Source: Thaumarchaeota archaeon UBA160 (lineage in GTDB: Archaea; Thermoproteota; Nitrososphaeria; Conexivisphaerales; UBA164). From it: a stretch of DNA of 6,821 bases. Below, one piece after another: positions 1 to 5,414 of the stretch. The stretch is taken from positions 1 to 6,821 of the forward strand of contig DAXX01000062.1 of NCBI GenBank assembly GCA_002506605.1, written 5' to 3'. The number at the start of each line of letters is the position of its first letter. The stretch's first letter is position 1. A program made the translations under genes and the position numbers. The notes under the pieces were generated by a model that was not told where the DNA came from, made no database searches, and saw only the letters and a program-made list of their open reading frames with translations.

Positions 1-22
1 AAAATCTTATTTGACCAGCATC
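1..22 (+). repeat. Left copy of a 22-bp inverted repeat at the window edges
   Basis: This segment matches the reverse complement of 6794-6815 at 21 of 22 bases; the single difference is G at position 18 against A. It begins at the first base of the window, so the match may continue outside. Beyond base 22 the two copies drift apart but remain loosely alignable with gaps up to their stop codons. Confidence 0.8.
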
Positions 23-48
23 CAAAAGCTTTATTAATTTTATTATAA
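1..48 (+). CDS. C-terminal end of an unidentified protein (partial)
   Basis: An open frame enters from the left edge and ends with TAA at 46-48, giving the 15-residue tail KILFDQHPKALLILL. Its first seven residues, KILFDQH, are identical to a stretch near the end of the partial minus-strand frame at the right edge of the window. The two DNA segments match at 21 of 22 bases in inverted orientation. The frame stops 12 nt before the stop codon of the convergent metallophosphoesterase gene, a normal convergent spacing. That spacing and the frame-matched paralogue are the only evidence that this is coding. Too little is visible to assign a family. It could also be part of a dispersed repeat that happens to stay open. 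Confidence 0.42.
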   Translation, partial: KILFDQHPKALLILL

Positions 49-60
49 AATTTCAAAGGA

Positions 61-795
61 TTAATCCGATTCTTCTTCTATTATATTTCTCAAATTTTTA
101 AGGACACCAAGATCATACCCATCAAGCGTTATTACTTTTAAATCTTGAAGCATAAAATCTGTAAATGGAACCTTAACACTCGTATCTTCTACATAATAAC
201 CCGATAAAAGATCATTGAAAGGAGGCATAAGAATAAGCGTTTGTTTACCTCTTTTACCTACAAGCCATACAGGATATTTAGAAATTTCAAATTTTATGTA
301 AAAATGAAGGTGAGCCAGTATTAAAATGTCGCTTCTTAAACATTCATCAGAAGGTTTAGCATGTCCATGTGCAATAGCTACTTTTATTTTACCTTTTTTA
401 AGCACAATTCCTTCTGATCCAGCAAATATTGCATAATTATGAAGTATTTTATCAATATATGCATCGTGATTACCTTGCACTATGGTGATTCTAAAAAGTT
501 TAGATATCTCTTGAAAAACTGATATAAGTTCATTTATTTCTTCTGTTGACGGCATCATTATGCTGTGTTTTACATCTCCTGCAATAATGAGTTCTTCGGC
601 TCCAGTGATGTTTTTCAGCTCTTTAATTCTTTTTATATATCTATCTTTTTGCAACGGCACATATACTCCCCGAGCACGCTCAGATATTTCATAACCTATA
701 TGAAGATCTGCTATCACTAGGTATTTTCTAAATATCATCAATGCAGGATAACCTTCTATGAATTTTATAGAGTTAGGAAAAACATGATTATGCAT
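61..795 (-). CDS. Archaeal calcineurin-like metallophosphoesterase
   Basis: This 244-residue protein has the full two-metal metallophosphoesterase motif set: DLH (D30, H32), GD (G73-D74), GNHD (108-111), HGH (143-145) and HLH (162-164). The order and spacing resemble the archaeal MJ0037-like family, whose members are about this size, cytosolic, and of unsettled substrate; a phosphodiester or nucleotide is likely from the fold. The final motif reads AHLHF rather than the more usual GHxHP, but both metal-ligand histidines remain. There is no signal peptide or membrane segment. The ATG at 795 lies about 28 nt from a TATA-like element at 819-827, which favours a leaderless mRNA. The gene is divergent from the Toprim gene and has no operon partner here. 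The fold is secure; the physiological substrate is unknown. Confidence 0.9.
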   Translation of the reverse strand: MHNHVFPNSIKFIEGYPALMIFRKYLVIADLHIGYEISERARGVYVPLQKDRYIKRIKELKNITGAEELIIAGDVKHSIMMPSTEEINELISVFQEISKLFRITIVQGNHDAYIDKILHNYAIFAGSEGIVLKKGKIKVAIAHGHAKPSDECLRSDILILAHLHFYIKFEISKYPVWLVGKRGKQTLILMPPFNDLLSGYYVEDTSVKVPFTDFMLQDLKVITLDGYDLGVLKNLRNIIEEESD

Positions 796-818
796 TGCTA
801 TAATTATTGCAGGATAAT

Positions 819-827
819 TAATAAAAG
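819..827 (-). promoter_or_regulatory. TATA-like promoter element of the metallophosphoesterase gene
   Basis: On the minus strand this reads CTTTTATTA, centred about 28 nt upstream of the ATG at 795. No Shine-Dalgarno sequence lies between, so transcription probably starts at or next to the start codon. The box is inferred from position and composition only. Confidence 0.4.
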
Positions 828-881
828 TAAAGAAAAATTTTTGGTAAACATTTAATTTGTCATCATTTATAATGGTAAAAC

Positions 882-890
882 TTTATAAAA
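882..890 (+). promoter_or_regulatory. TATA box of the Toprim gene
   Basis: TTTATAAAA is a near-consensus archaeal TATA box, preceded by a purine-rich GGTAAAAC stretch that could serve as a BRE. A start site about 26 nt downstream (near 912) would leave a leader of about 27 nt that contains the GGAGG ribosome binding site. Confidence 0.55.
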
Positions 891-922
891 ATTTTAGTAA
901 TAATTTTTATCATAGAAAGGAT

Positions 923-927
923 GGAGG
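923..927 (+). promoter_or_regulatory. Shine-Dalgarno sequence that decides a TTG start
   Basis: GGAGG lies 11 nt before the TTG at 939. The ATG at 921 overlaps it but meets a stop codon after three codons. The ribosome binding site therefore supports TTG at 939 as the true start of the Toprim gene. Confidence 0.6.
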
Positions 928-938
928 CATAAATAATA

Positions 939-1352
939 TTGAAAAGTAGGAAACAGCTTGGTAAATGGCAAGTTGAGAATAAAAGAAAAGTAGCTTTTTT
1001 ATTATATAAATTATTTTCAGAGCTGGATGATAAAGACACTATAGTTGTAGTTGAGGGAAAAAGAGATTCAATGGCGTTAAAAAGCCTTGGATTCAAGGGT
1101 AAAATATTTCAACTATGTGGGAGCGGAAAGGGAACCGGCAACCTCGCTTCTGAATTATTCTTTTATAAAAGAGTAATAATAATGTTAGATTTTGATAAAA
1201 AAGGAGAGAGTTTGGCCAAGAGTATTACAGAAAAGCTCTCATATGGTGGCATAACGATCGATCTAAACACAAGAAAGAAAATAAGAGAGATAGCCAAGGG
1301 AATAAACCATATTGAAGACCTTAGAAAATTTTCTCAATATTTGATTGAATGA
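939..1352 (+). CDS. Small Toprim-domain protein (RNase M5/primase-like)
   Basis: This 137-residue protein is almost entirely one Toprim domain. The invariant glutamate sits in VVVEGKRD (E39, with K41-R42-D43), and the acidic pair follows in MLDFDKKG (D84, D86). That catalytic geometry is shared by DnaG primases, topoisomerases, OLD nucleases and RNase M5. Stand-alone archaeal proteins of this size are usually called small primase-like proteins, and most have no proven function. A nuclease or nucleotidyl-transfer activity on RNA or DNA is inferred, not shown. About 30 basic, helical residues precede the domain and may bind nucleic acid. The TTG start is supported by a GGAGG 11 nt upstream and a TATA box at 882-890. 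The gene is monocistronic and converges on the kinase-like gene with a 16-nt gap. Confidence 0.85.
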   Translation: MKSRKQLGKWQVENKRKVAFLLYKLFSELDDKDTIVVVEGKRDSMALKSLGFKGKIFQLCGSGKGTGNLASELFFYKRVIIMLDFDKKGESLAKSITEKLSYGGITIDLNTRKKIREIAKGINHIEDLRKFSQYLIE

Positions 1353-1368
1353 TTATATTTTTAAGATT

Positions 1369-2157
1369 CTAAGATGTCATTTCGATATAATCGTTTACCA
1401 CAGAAAGTAAAGTATTATTTACAGTACATGGATCGGCTTCACCGTCTATGTAAATTTTATCTCCATACGGATAAATGTAATTTAGGTTTATATAATTTTT
1501 CCATACCATTTTGAGCAAGTTTAAGTTCTCATATGCATCAGGTTTCAGATTTCGTTCTAATGATGTTTCAGGTTTTATATCTATGACTAAAGTTAAATCT
1601 TGCTTTGGCACATTACGTTCAAAACTAAGTATTTCATTAATGTCAACACCTTTAGCAGCATGATAAACAACATTGCTTTCAGTCCAACGTTTTGCAAGAA
1701 CTATGTTTTTTTCTTTACTTAACCATTCAATAATCTTTTCTTTATGTTGCGCTCGATCTAGACTCCAGAGTATCCACGCAAAATTGTAGGTTTTTTTGTT
1801 TTTAGTTAAATAATATTTTATTAATCCCCCAAGCCTCGTGTCATACGAAGGTTGAAGAATTGTCCACACGTTATAACCTTTGTCTCTTAAAAATTGGTTC
1901 AAAGGTTTAACGCATCCTTTGCCAGAAATGGTCTGGGTTTCTTTGCCAGATTTATCTATTCCTGAAACTACTATAAATTTGCCCTTTTTTAAAAAAGAGT
2001 TATGTGTCACAAGATTTTTATAAGATTTTACAATATCTTCGATAAGTAAATCGTCATCTACATAAGCTAAAATATTGTTTTTATTTAAGGCTTTATTTTT
2101 CATAAAGCTATCATATATATAAATAAGCAAACCTTCAATGTCTACATTATTCTTCAT
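1369..2157 (-). CDS. Divergent thymidylate kinase-like P-loop protein with N-terminal extension
   Basis: This 262-residue protein has a thymidylate-kinase-like domain from about residue 58 onward. The P-loop is GIDKSGKETQ (66-75), where the family normally has GxDGSGKTTQ. A conserved DRAQH follows at 134-138. The position of the family's DRY motif reads KRW (156-158), followed by TESNVVYHAAKG, and a VIDIKPETSLERN segment matches the late TMPK region. The replaced DRY aspartate means dTMP should not be assumed to be the substrate. About 57 residues before the P-loop, helical in appearance and ending in an acidic DDDLLIEDI segment, have no counterpart in standard kinases of about 200 residues. 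I chose ATG 2157 because GGAGAGG stands 9 nt upstream. An in-frame ATG at 2184 would add 9 residues but lacks a ribosome binding site. The start overlaps the end of the AcnX gene by 11 nt. Confidence 0.75.
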   Translation of the reverse strand: MKNNVDIEGLLIYIYDSFMKNKALNKNNILAYVDDDLLIEDIVKSYKNLVTHNSFLKKGKFIVVSGIDKSGKETQTISGKGCVKPLNQFLRDKGYNVWTILQPSYDTRLGGLIKYYLTKNKKTYNFAWILWSLDRAQHKEKIIEWLSKEKNIVLAKRWTESNVVYHAAKGVDINEILSFERNVPKQDLTLVIDIKPETSLERNLKPDAYENLNLLKMVWKNYINLNYIYPYGDKIYIDGEADPCTVNNTLLSVVNDYIEMTS

Positions 2158-2551
2158 CAATAAAAACCTCTCCTTTTTTTGCATTTACAGTTATTATTCT
2201 GTCATTAAATTTTTTGATCAAATCAAAGTCGGACTGGTTCAAAGATAAAAGGGGTATGTCGCTTATAGCACATCCCGAGGCTAACAGCGCATCGACGGAT
2301 ATTGTTATAATTGCTAACGGGGCTTTCTTATTTTTCTTTAAGCTGTAAATTATGTAAGGAGCAACCGTACTTCCAACCATATATGGAAAAGATAAAATTT
2401 TATTTTCTATTTCTATTTGCATATTGCCAATTTTTAAAATCCCTTTATTTGGATCGACCATTCCTAAAAATGATACAGGTTTGTCAACTATTTTCAATAA
2501 TGACCTTATTTGATCAGAGCCTTCTACTATAATTTCTCCTTTAATTTTCAT
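2147..2551 (-). CDS. Aconitase X swivel-domain small subunit, probable phosphomevalonate dehydratase small subunit
   Basis: This 134-residue protein matches the small, swivelling-domain subunit of split aconitase-X enzymes (DUF126 family). Diagnostic segments are SFLGMVDPNKG (27-37, family SFxGxVDPxTG), FPYMVGSTVAPYII (55-68, family FPxGxGSSVGSYVL) containing the conserved serine S61, and DALLASGCAISDIPLL (87-102). In the archaeal mevalonate pathway shown in Aeropyrum pernix, this subunit pairs with an iron-sulfur large subunit to dehydrate mevalonate 5-phosphate to trans-anhydromevalonate 5-phosphate. Other AcnX enzymes act on hydroxyproline, but the adjacent UbiD gene favours the mevalonate role. 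The ATG overlaps the UbiD stop codon as ATGA (2548-2551), and a GGTGAAG stands upstream, so the two genes are translationally coupled. The large subunit is not in this window. Confidence 0.87.
   Translation of the reverse strand: MKIKGEIIVEGSDQIRSLLKIVDKPVSFLGMVDPNKGILKIGNMQIEIENKILSFPYMVGSTVAPYIIYSLKKNKKAPLAIITISVDALLASGCAISDIPLLSLNQSDFDLIKKFNDRIITVNAKKGEVFIDEE
2167..2173 (-). promoter_or_regulatory. Shine-Dalgarno sequence that decides the start of the kinase-like gene
   Basis: On the minus strand this reads GGAGAGG, 9 nt before the ATG at 2157. It lies inside the last codons of the AcnX small-subunit gene and downstream of the alternative ATG at 2184, so it can only serve the start at 2157. 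Confidence 0.6.
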
Positions 2552-3843
2552 TTTTTAACTTCACCAGGTATCATTGCGGGTTTAAATCTTTCTTTGTTTG
2601 ATTTTATTGGTATTGTAGCATCTATACCAAGCTTGTCTGTTAAAAGCATTTCCTGATCGCTAGAAGGGTCAAGGCTAGAACCTTTTGCGTTCTTTATGAT
2701 TAAAAGTCCTTTAGATGCTTGAAACCTTGTAGCAAGCGCACGTTCCACTTCAATAGGATTTTTGGGATCTATATCATCATCGACAACTATCGCGAGCTTA
2801 AGAGATGGATGAGCGGCGAAAGCAGCTATGATAGCGTTAACTGGTTCTCCGTCGAGCTTTTTACTAATTTGTATTACAGCATGAAGCCATTTGCTTCCCC
2901 CTTCAGTTAAATACACTTTTCTTACTGAGGGTACCGAACTTTTTACTTCTTTGTTTAATTTAGCTTCAACTGGAAAACCCATAAGCCATTTATGTTCGGT
3001 TCCTCCAGGCAAAATATCCCAATAAATTGGATCTTCTTTGCTATAAATTTCTTCAAACTTTACAATTGGTTGTTGTCTTGTATAGTCGTAATTGCCTAGC
3101 ATCTCAACCATGCAATCAAGGTCTTTTTCATCTTTACTAATATAACCTTCTATAATAAATTCAGATTCAGGTATAGGTAAACCGTGTACAGGGCTTTTAA
3201 AGAAATCTAATTTTTCATTTAAAGAATTTGCTATCTCCATTTCAAATGTTCCCAGAGGCGCTTGGTAGGCTGCGGCCATTTCAACCGCTGGATGAACGCC
3301 TATGACCACAGTTACAGGTGTATCTTTCCCTTCATCTTTCCACATATTCCATATAGCATGAAGATGCCTACCTTCAACCATTCGAATTACACCTTTACCA
3401 TTACCTAATAGTCTTATCCTGTGGATGCTAGCATTTAAAATATTATTATCTGGGCTTTTAGTTATGACTATACTTGAGGTAACATAATAACCGAGGTCTT
3501 TCTCAAAGTGCCAAATAGCTGGAATGTCATTATCAGAAATTTTTTTATAATGATTCTTTTCAAAATCTTTTAGAACAATTTTTTTTGGGGATAATACAGA
3601 ATTTATAAATTTATCATGAATTTTTTCCGGTCCTGTGCCAAAAGCTATAGCAACAGTTTCTTCCGATGTTATAAGATTAGAAACGATATATCCTTTTTTG
3701 TCTTTAGGGGTTATTATGATTGGTCCTTTTACGCTTTTTTCATAAATGGCTGCTTCAAATTTTCTTTCAGCCATTCCAACGTGCTTAATCATGTTTTTGG
3801 CTTCAAGATAATTTAGATAAGTACGCAAATTATTTTTTCCCAT
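2548..3843 (-). CDS. UbiD-family decarboxylase, probable anhydromevalonate phosphate decarboxylase
   Basis: This 431-residue protein is a full-length UbiD-family decarboxylase, an enzyme type that uses prenylated FMN. Family signatures in order are LNASIHRIRLL (136-146, with N137 and R142 at the conserved N-x4-R spacing), GRHLHAIW (158-165, H160), VVIGVHPAVEMAAAYQAPLG (179-198), PIPESEFIIEGYIS (223-236, with the conserved Glu-Gly at 232-233) and DPIYWDILPGGTEHKWLMG (271-289). N137, H160 and E232 are the likely metal ligands, and R142 the catalytic arginine. I could not place the remaining catalytic glutamates with confidence. In the archaeal mevalonate pathway a UbiD homologue converts trans-anhydromevalonate 5-phosphate to isopentenyl phosphate. 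The coupled AcnX small-subunit gene makes that role the best assignment. It is first in the operon, and its ATG lies about 28 nt from a TATA box. The prFMN-making UbiX is not present here. Confidence 0.87.
   Translation of the reverse strand: MGKNNLRTYLNYLEAKNMIKHVGMAERKFEAAIYEKSVKGPIIITPKDKKGYIVSNLITSEETVAIAFGTGPEKIHDKFINSVLSPKKIVLKDFEKNHYKKISDNDIPAIWHFEKDLGYYVTSSIVITKSPDNNILNASIHRIRLLGNGKGVIRMVEGRHLHAIWNMWKDEGKDTPVTVVIGVHPAVEMAAAYQAPLGTFEMEIANSLNEKLDFFKSPVHGLPIPESEFIIEGYISKDEKDLDCMVEMLGNYDYTRQQPIVKFEEIYSKEDPIYWDILPGGTEHKWLMGFPVEAKLNKEVKSSVPSVRKVYLTEGGSKWLHAVIQISKKLDGEPVNAIIAAFAAHPSLKLAIVVDDDIDPKNPIEVERALATRFQASKGLLIIKNAKGSSLDPSSDQEMLLTDKLGIDATIPIKSNKERFKPAMIPGEVKK
2560..2566 (-). promoter_or_regulatory. 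Shine-Dalgarno sequence of the AcnX small-subunit gene
   Basis: On the minus strand this reads GGTGAAG, within the last codons of the UbiD gene, 8 nt before the ATG. The GGTGA core fits the usual archaeal anti-Shine-Dalgarno, so AcnX-S is probably translated by re-initiation or internal binding on the shared mRNA. Confidence 0.5.
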
Positions 3844-3866
3844 TATTCCTATAATTTTTTATTCTA

Positions 3867-3875
3867 TTATAAAAA
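3867..3875 (-). promoter_or_regulatory. TATA box of the UbiD-AcnX-kinase operon
   Basis: On the minus strand this is TTTTTATAA within GTTTTTATAAT, centred about 28 nt upstream of the UbiD ATG. This spacing predicts a leaderless or nearly leaderless mRNA for all three genes. A weak AGGAAT closer to the ATG is the only Shine-Dalgarno-like sequence. Confidence 0.55.
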
Positions 3876-3876
3876 C

Positions 3877-4132
3877 AAAGCGTTTATTACAAAATACAGT
3901 ATTTACAAATTTTCATGTAAAAAGCTTATAAGTTTTGTGCATCACCTCTTTTACATTGAGATGCAATTTACATATTTGGGCCTTTACGCCAGTATCAGAA
4001 TTTCTTGGGCACTGTGTTAACTGGCAATGTATATTTAATAGTCGAGGCTTGTTTTGTCATTTATCCATTAACTCTGATAATATAAGTATACTGGAATAAT
4101 GTTCAATATTCAGTTTACTCGAAAAAGTTATA
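3877..4132. other. Intergenic stretch between divergent UbiD and S8e promoters
   Basis: About 250 nt lie between the two divergent TATA boxes, more than they need. The middle part (3950-4030) is less AT-rich than its surroundings. It contains a 7-bp inverted repeat, TACATTG (3952-3958) with CAATGTA (4025-4031), enclosing a second one, CCAGT (3989-3993) with ACTGG (4020-4024). A palindromic CTTATAAG at 3925-3932 could be a TATA box for a plus-strand transcript beginning near 3955. A short frame from TTG 3935 to TAA 4099 would encode 54 residues, but its composition is unlike that of its neighbours. No known RNA family was recognised. Confidence 0.4.
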
Positions 4133-4141
4133 TTTATATAA
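4133..4141 (+). promoter_or_regulatory. TATA box of the S8e gene
   Basis: TTTATATAA is a strong archaeal TATA box, preceded by purine-rich GAAAAAG (4121-4127) as a possible BRE. It is centred 29 nt before the ATG at 4166, so the transcript should start at or within a few bases of the start codon. No clear Shine-Dalgarno sequence lies between. Confidence 0.7.
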
Positions 4142-4165
4142 AGTGAGAGTAAAAATGCGAGATAA

Positions 4166-4540
4166 ATGCCTAACATTGAAAATTTAACTAAAAGAAAGAT
4201 TACAGGAGGTAAGAGAAAAGCTTACAGAGGTAAAAGAAGAAGAGAAAGAAAAGCTCAACCTAGGGTTGTCGAAATAGGTACACTCGTAACAAAAACTAGA
4301 AGGGTTAGAGGTGGCAATATAATAACATATGTGGTAAGGGCAGACAAAGTAAATGTTGCAACTCCTGATGGGACAAAAAACGTAAAAATTATCTCAGTTG
4401 TTTCCAATCCTGCTAATAGAGATTATGAAAGAAGAGGTGTTATAACAAAAGGTGCGATAGTAGCTACAGAGCTTGGAAATGTCAGGATTACTTCAAAACC
4501 TTCAAAGAATGGCGCTCTTTCAGGCGTATTGATTAAATAA
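4166..4540 (+). CDS. rps8e: 30S ribosomal protein S8e
   Basis: This 124-residue basic protein is archaeal ribosomal protein S8e, a component of the small subunit with no bacterial homologue. The S8e signature region is present at the N-terminus: KRKITGGKRKAYRGKRRRER (9-28) leading into VVEIG. The C-terminal half carries the family's NPANRDYERRGVITKGAI (81-98) and TELGNVRITSKP (101-112) blocks. The length is normal for archaea, whose version lacks the eukaryotic insertions. A strong TATA box 29 nt before the ATG implies leaderless expression. A CAU-anticodon tRNA lies 39 nt downstream on the same strand, with no T-tract between, so read-through into the tRNA is possible. Confidence 0.97.
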   Translation: MPNIENLTKRKITGGKRKAYRGKRRRERKAQPRVVEIGTLVTKTRRVRGGNIITYVVRADKVNVATPDGTKNVKIISVVSNPANRDYERRGVITKGAIVATELGNVRITSKPSKNGALSGVLIK

Positions 4541-4579
4541 ACGACAAAGTTAAAAACAAAAATTAGTAATCAAAGTAAA

Positions 4580-4653
4580 GGGCCCGTAGCTCAGGATGGC
4601 AGAGCGCCCGGCTCATAACCGGGCGGTCGTGGGTTCAAGTCCCACCGGGCCCA
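4580..4653 (+). tRNA. tRNA with CAU anticodon, probably elongator tRNA-Met
   Basis: The full cloverleaf is visible. The acceptor GGGCCCG pairs with CGGGCCC. The D arm is GCTC/GAGC. The anticodon stem CCCGG/CCGGG encloses loop CTCATAA, with CAT at 4614-4616. The T arm is GTGGG/CCCAC with loop TTCAAGT, and the discriminator is A. There is no intron, and CCA is not encoded. It is not the initiator: the acceptor begins with G-C rather than A-U, and the three consecutive G-C pairs typical of initiators at 29-31/39-41 are not in the GGG/CCC form. Elongator Met is the default. A minor isoleucine tRNA, whose CAU is modified to agmatidine in archaea, cannot be excluded. A weak TTAAAAA at 4550-4556 could be its own promoter. 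Confidence 0.95.
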
Positions 4654-4733
4654 AATGTTCATTTTATGATCTAAAGCTCATTAGCGGCATAAAGATCTAA
4701 AAACAAGCTCCATAATGTGGCCTTGTAGCTGGG

Positions 4734-4746
4734 TTTTCGTTTTTTT
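4734..4746 (+). terminator. T-rich terminator downstream of S8e and the tRNA
   Basis: TTTT (4734-4737) and TTTTTTT (4740-4746) form the first strong plus-strand T-tract after the tRNA. A modest imperfect hairpin precedes it at 4704-4725 (CAAG pairing with CTTG around an inner CCA/TGG). Archaeal termination usually relies on the T-tract itself. Confidence 0.5.
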
Positions 4747-4952
4747 GCAAAAAGCATCAAAAAAATCATAAGCAAAATTAAAATTGTGCAATGACTTCAT
4801 AATATATATATCTTTTTATTAGCTTAATAGAAATTTCGAAGCATTAATTTTATGAAATATCGGTCCATAATTTTTGTTAAAAATAACTATTGATGCTAAG
4901 CATAAGATAACTACAATATTAATAAGGAGCTATGCACAAGTTTTTCTTATAA

Positions 4953-4967
4953 CTATAAACCTTATAG
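4953..4967. repeat. Short inverted repeat
   Basis: CTATAA and TTATAG are perfect complements separated by ACC. At 6 bp this could arise by chance in such AT-rich DNA, or could be a small protein-binding site. Confidence 0.3.
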
Positions 4968-5099
4968 AAAGGCTAAGACAAAAAACAGCTCAATAGATAA
5001 TTAGAGACAAATGCAAACATCCACTATAACAAATTTTGCTTAAGCTTGACAGAAAAGATAATTTGTGAGAGACAATTTTAACAATTTCATGCCACCCAA

Positions 5100-5139
5100 A
5101 GTATAACTTTTAGTACGATAAGTACTAGCAGACCATACT
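5100..5139. repeat. Nested inverted repeat, possible RNA hairpin
   Basis: The inner arms TAGTAC (5111-5116) and GTACTA (5122-5127) are perfect complements around the 5-nt loop GATAA. The outer arms AGTAT (5100-5104) and ATACT (5135-5139) are also perfect complements. The result is a two-tier stem with an asymmetric internal loop of 6 and 7 nt. Confidence 0.4.
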
Positions 5140-5166
5140 ATTAAATTAAATAAATAACAAGATCAA

Positions 5167-5182
5167 ACGCATTAGTGTGCGT
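5167..5182 (+). repeat. Small hairpin ACGCA/TGCGT upstream of a T6 run
   Basis: ACGCA and TGCGT pair perfectly around the 6-nt loop TTAGTG, in the most GC-containing part of the gap. A TTTTTT run follows 29 nt later (5211-5216). It could be part of a small plus-strand transcript together with the nested repeat at 5100-5139. Confidence 0.3.
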
Positions 5183-5414
5183 ATAGCGCCTTACGAGCTG
5201 TTTAGTGAAGTTTTTTATTATACAAAGATTTATGCGATAATAATAAAGAAAAATAAGCTTAAAAACTCTGGTTAGAGAAAGAAAGATAATAGCGTAAGTT
5301 GTCAAAAAGCGATAAAAACAAAGATAGCGAAATAATTAAAATTGTATAAAAGTTTTTAATAATATCTTCTTACAATTTAATTGAAAGGTTTTTTACAGTG
5401 TCTCAAATAAAAGC

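Larger units (their letters stand above)
4654..5414. other. About 760 nt with no convincing gene
   Basis: The stretch between the tRNA and the prepilin peptidase stop codon is AT-rich and interrupted by stop codons in all frames. I saw no frame with a credible protein. It is too AT-rich to be a large structured RNA such as SRP or RNase P RNA of a thermophile. What it holds: a direct repeat of GATCTAAA followed by AGCTC (4668-4679 and 4694-4710), the T-tract at 4734-4746, an alternating TA tract at 4801-4811, an inverted repeat at 4953-4967, a nested inverted repeat at 5100-5139, and a small hairpin at 5167-5182 before a T6 run at 5211-5216. It may be an eroded gene, a regulatory spacer, or a source of small RNAs. 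Confidence 0.5.

Noticed and set aside
863..1096. Minus-strand open frame of 77 codons
   Set aside because: It runs antisense across the Toprim promoter, ribosome binding site and first 50 codons. Its composition is low-complexity (Ser, Phe, Ile), with no recognisable family.
2158..2184. Upstream ATG at 2184 as the start of the kinase-like gene
   Set aside because: It has no ribosome binding site and would overlap the AcnX gene by 38 nt. The ATG at 2157 has GGAGAGG at the right spacing.
2311..2532. Plus-strand open frame antisense to the AcnX small subunit
   Set aside because: It is a shadow of a well-supported gene, with no promoter, ribosome binding site or recognisable protein family. 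The plus-strand frames at 2719-2910 and 3616-3816, antisense to UbiD, are rejected for the same reason.
4932..4952. ATG preceded by AAGGAG in the long gap
   Set aside because: The ribosome binding site looks good, but the frame ends after six codons and no promoter was seen at the right distance.
4654..5414. SRP RNA, RNase P RNA, C/D or H/ACA guide RNA, or a CRISPR array in the gap
   Set aside because: The region is far too AT-rich for a large structured RNA of a thermophile. I found no paired C and D boxes on either strand, and no regularly spaced direct repeats.
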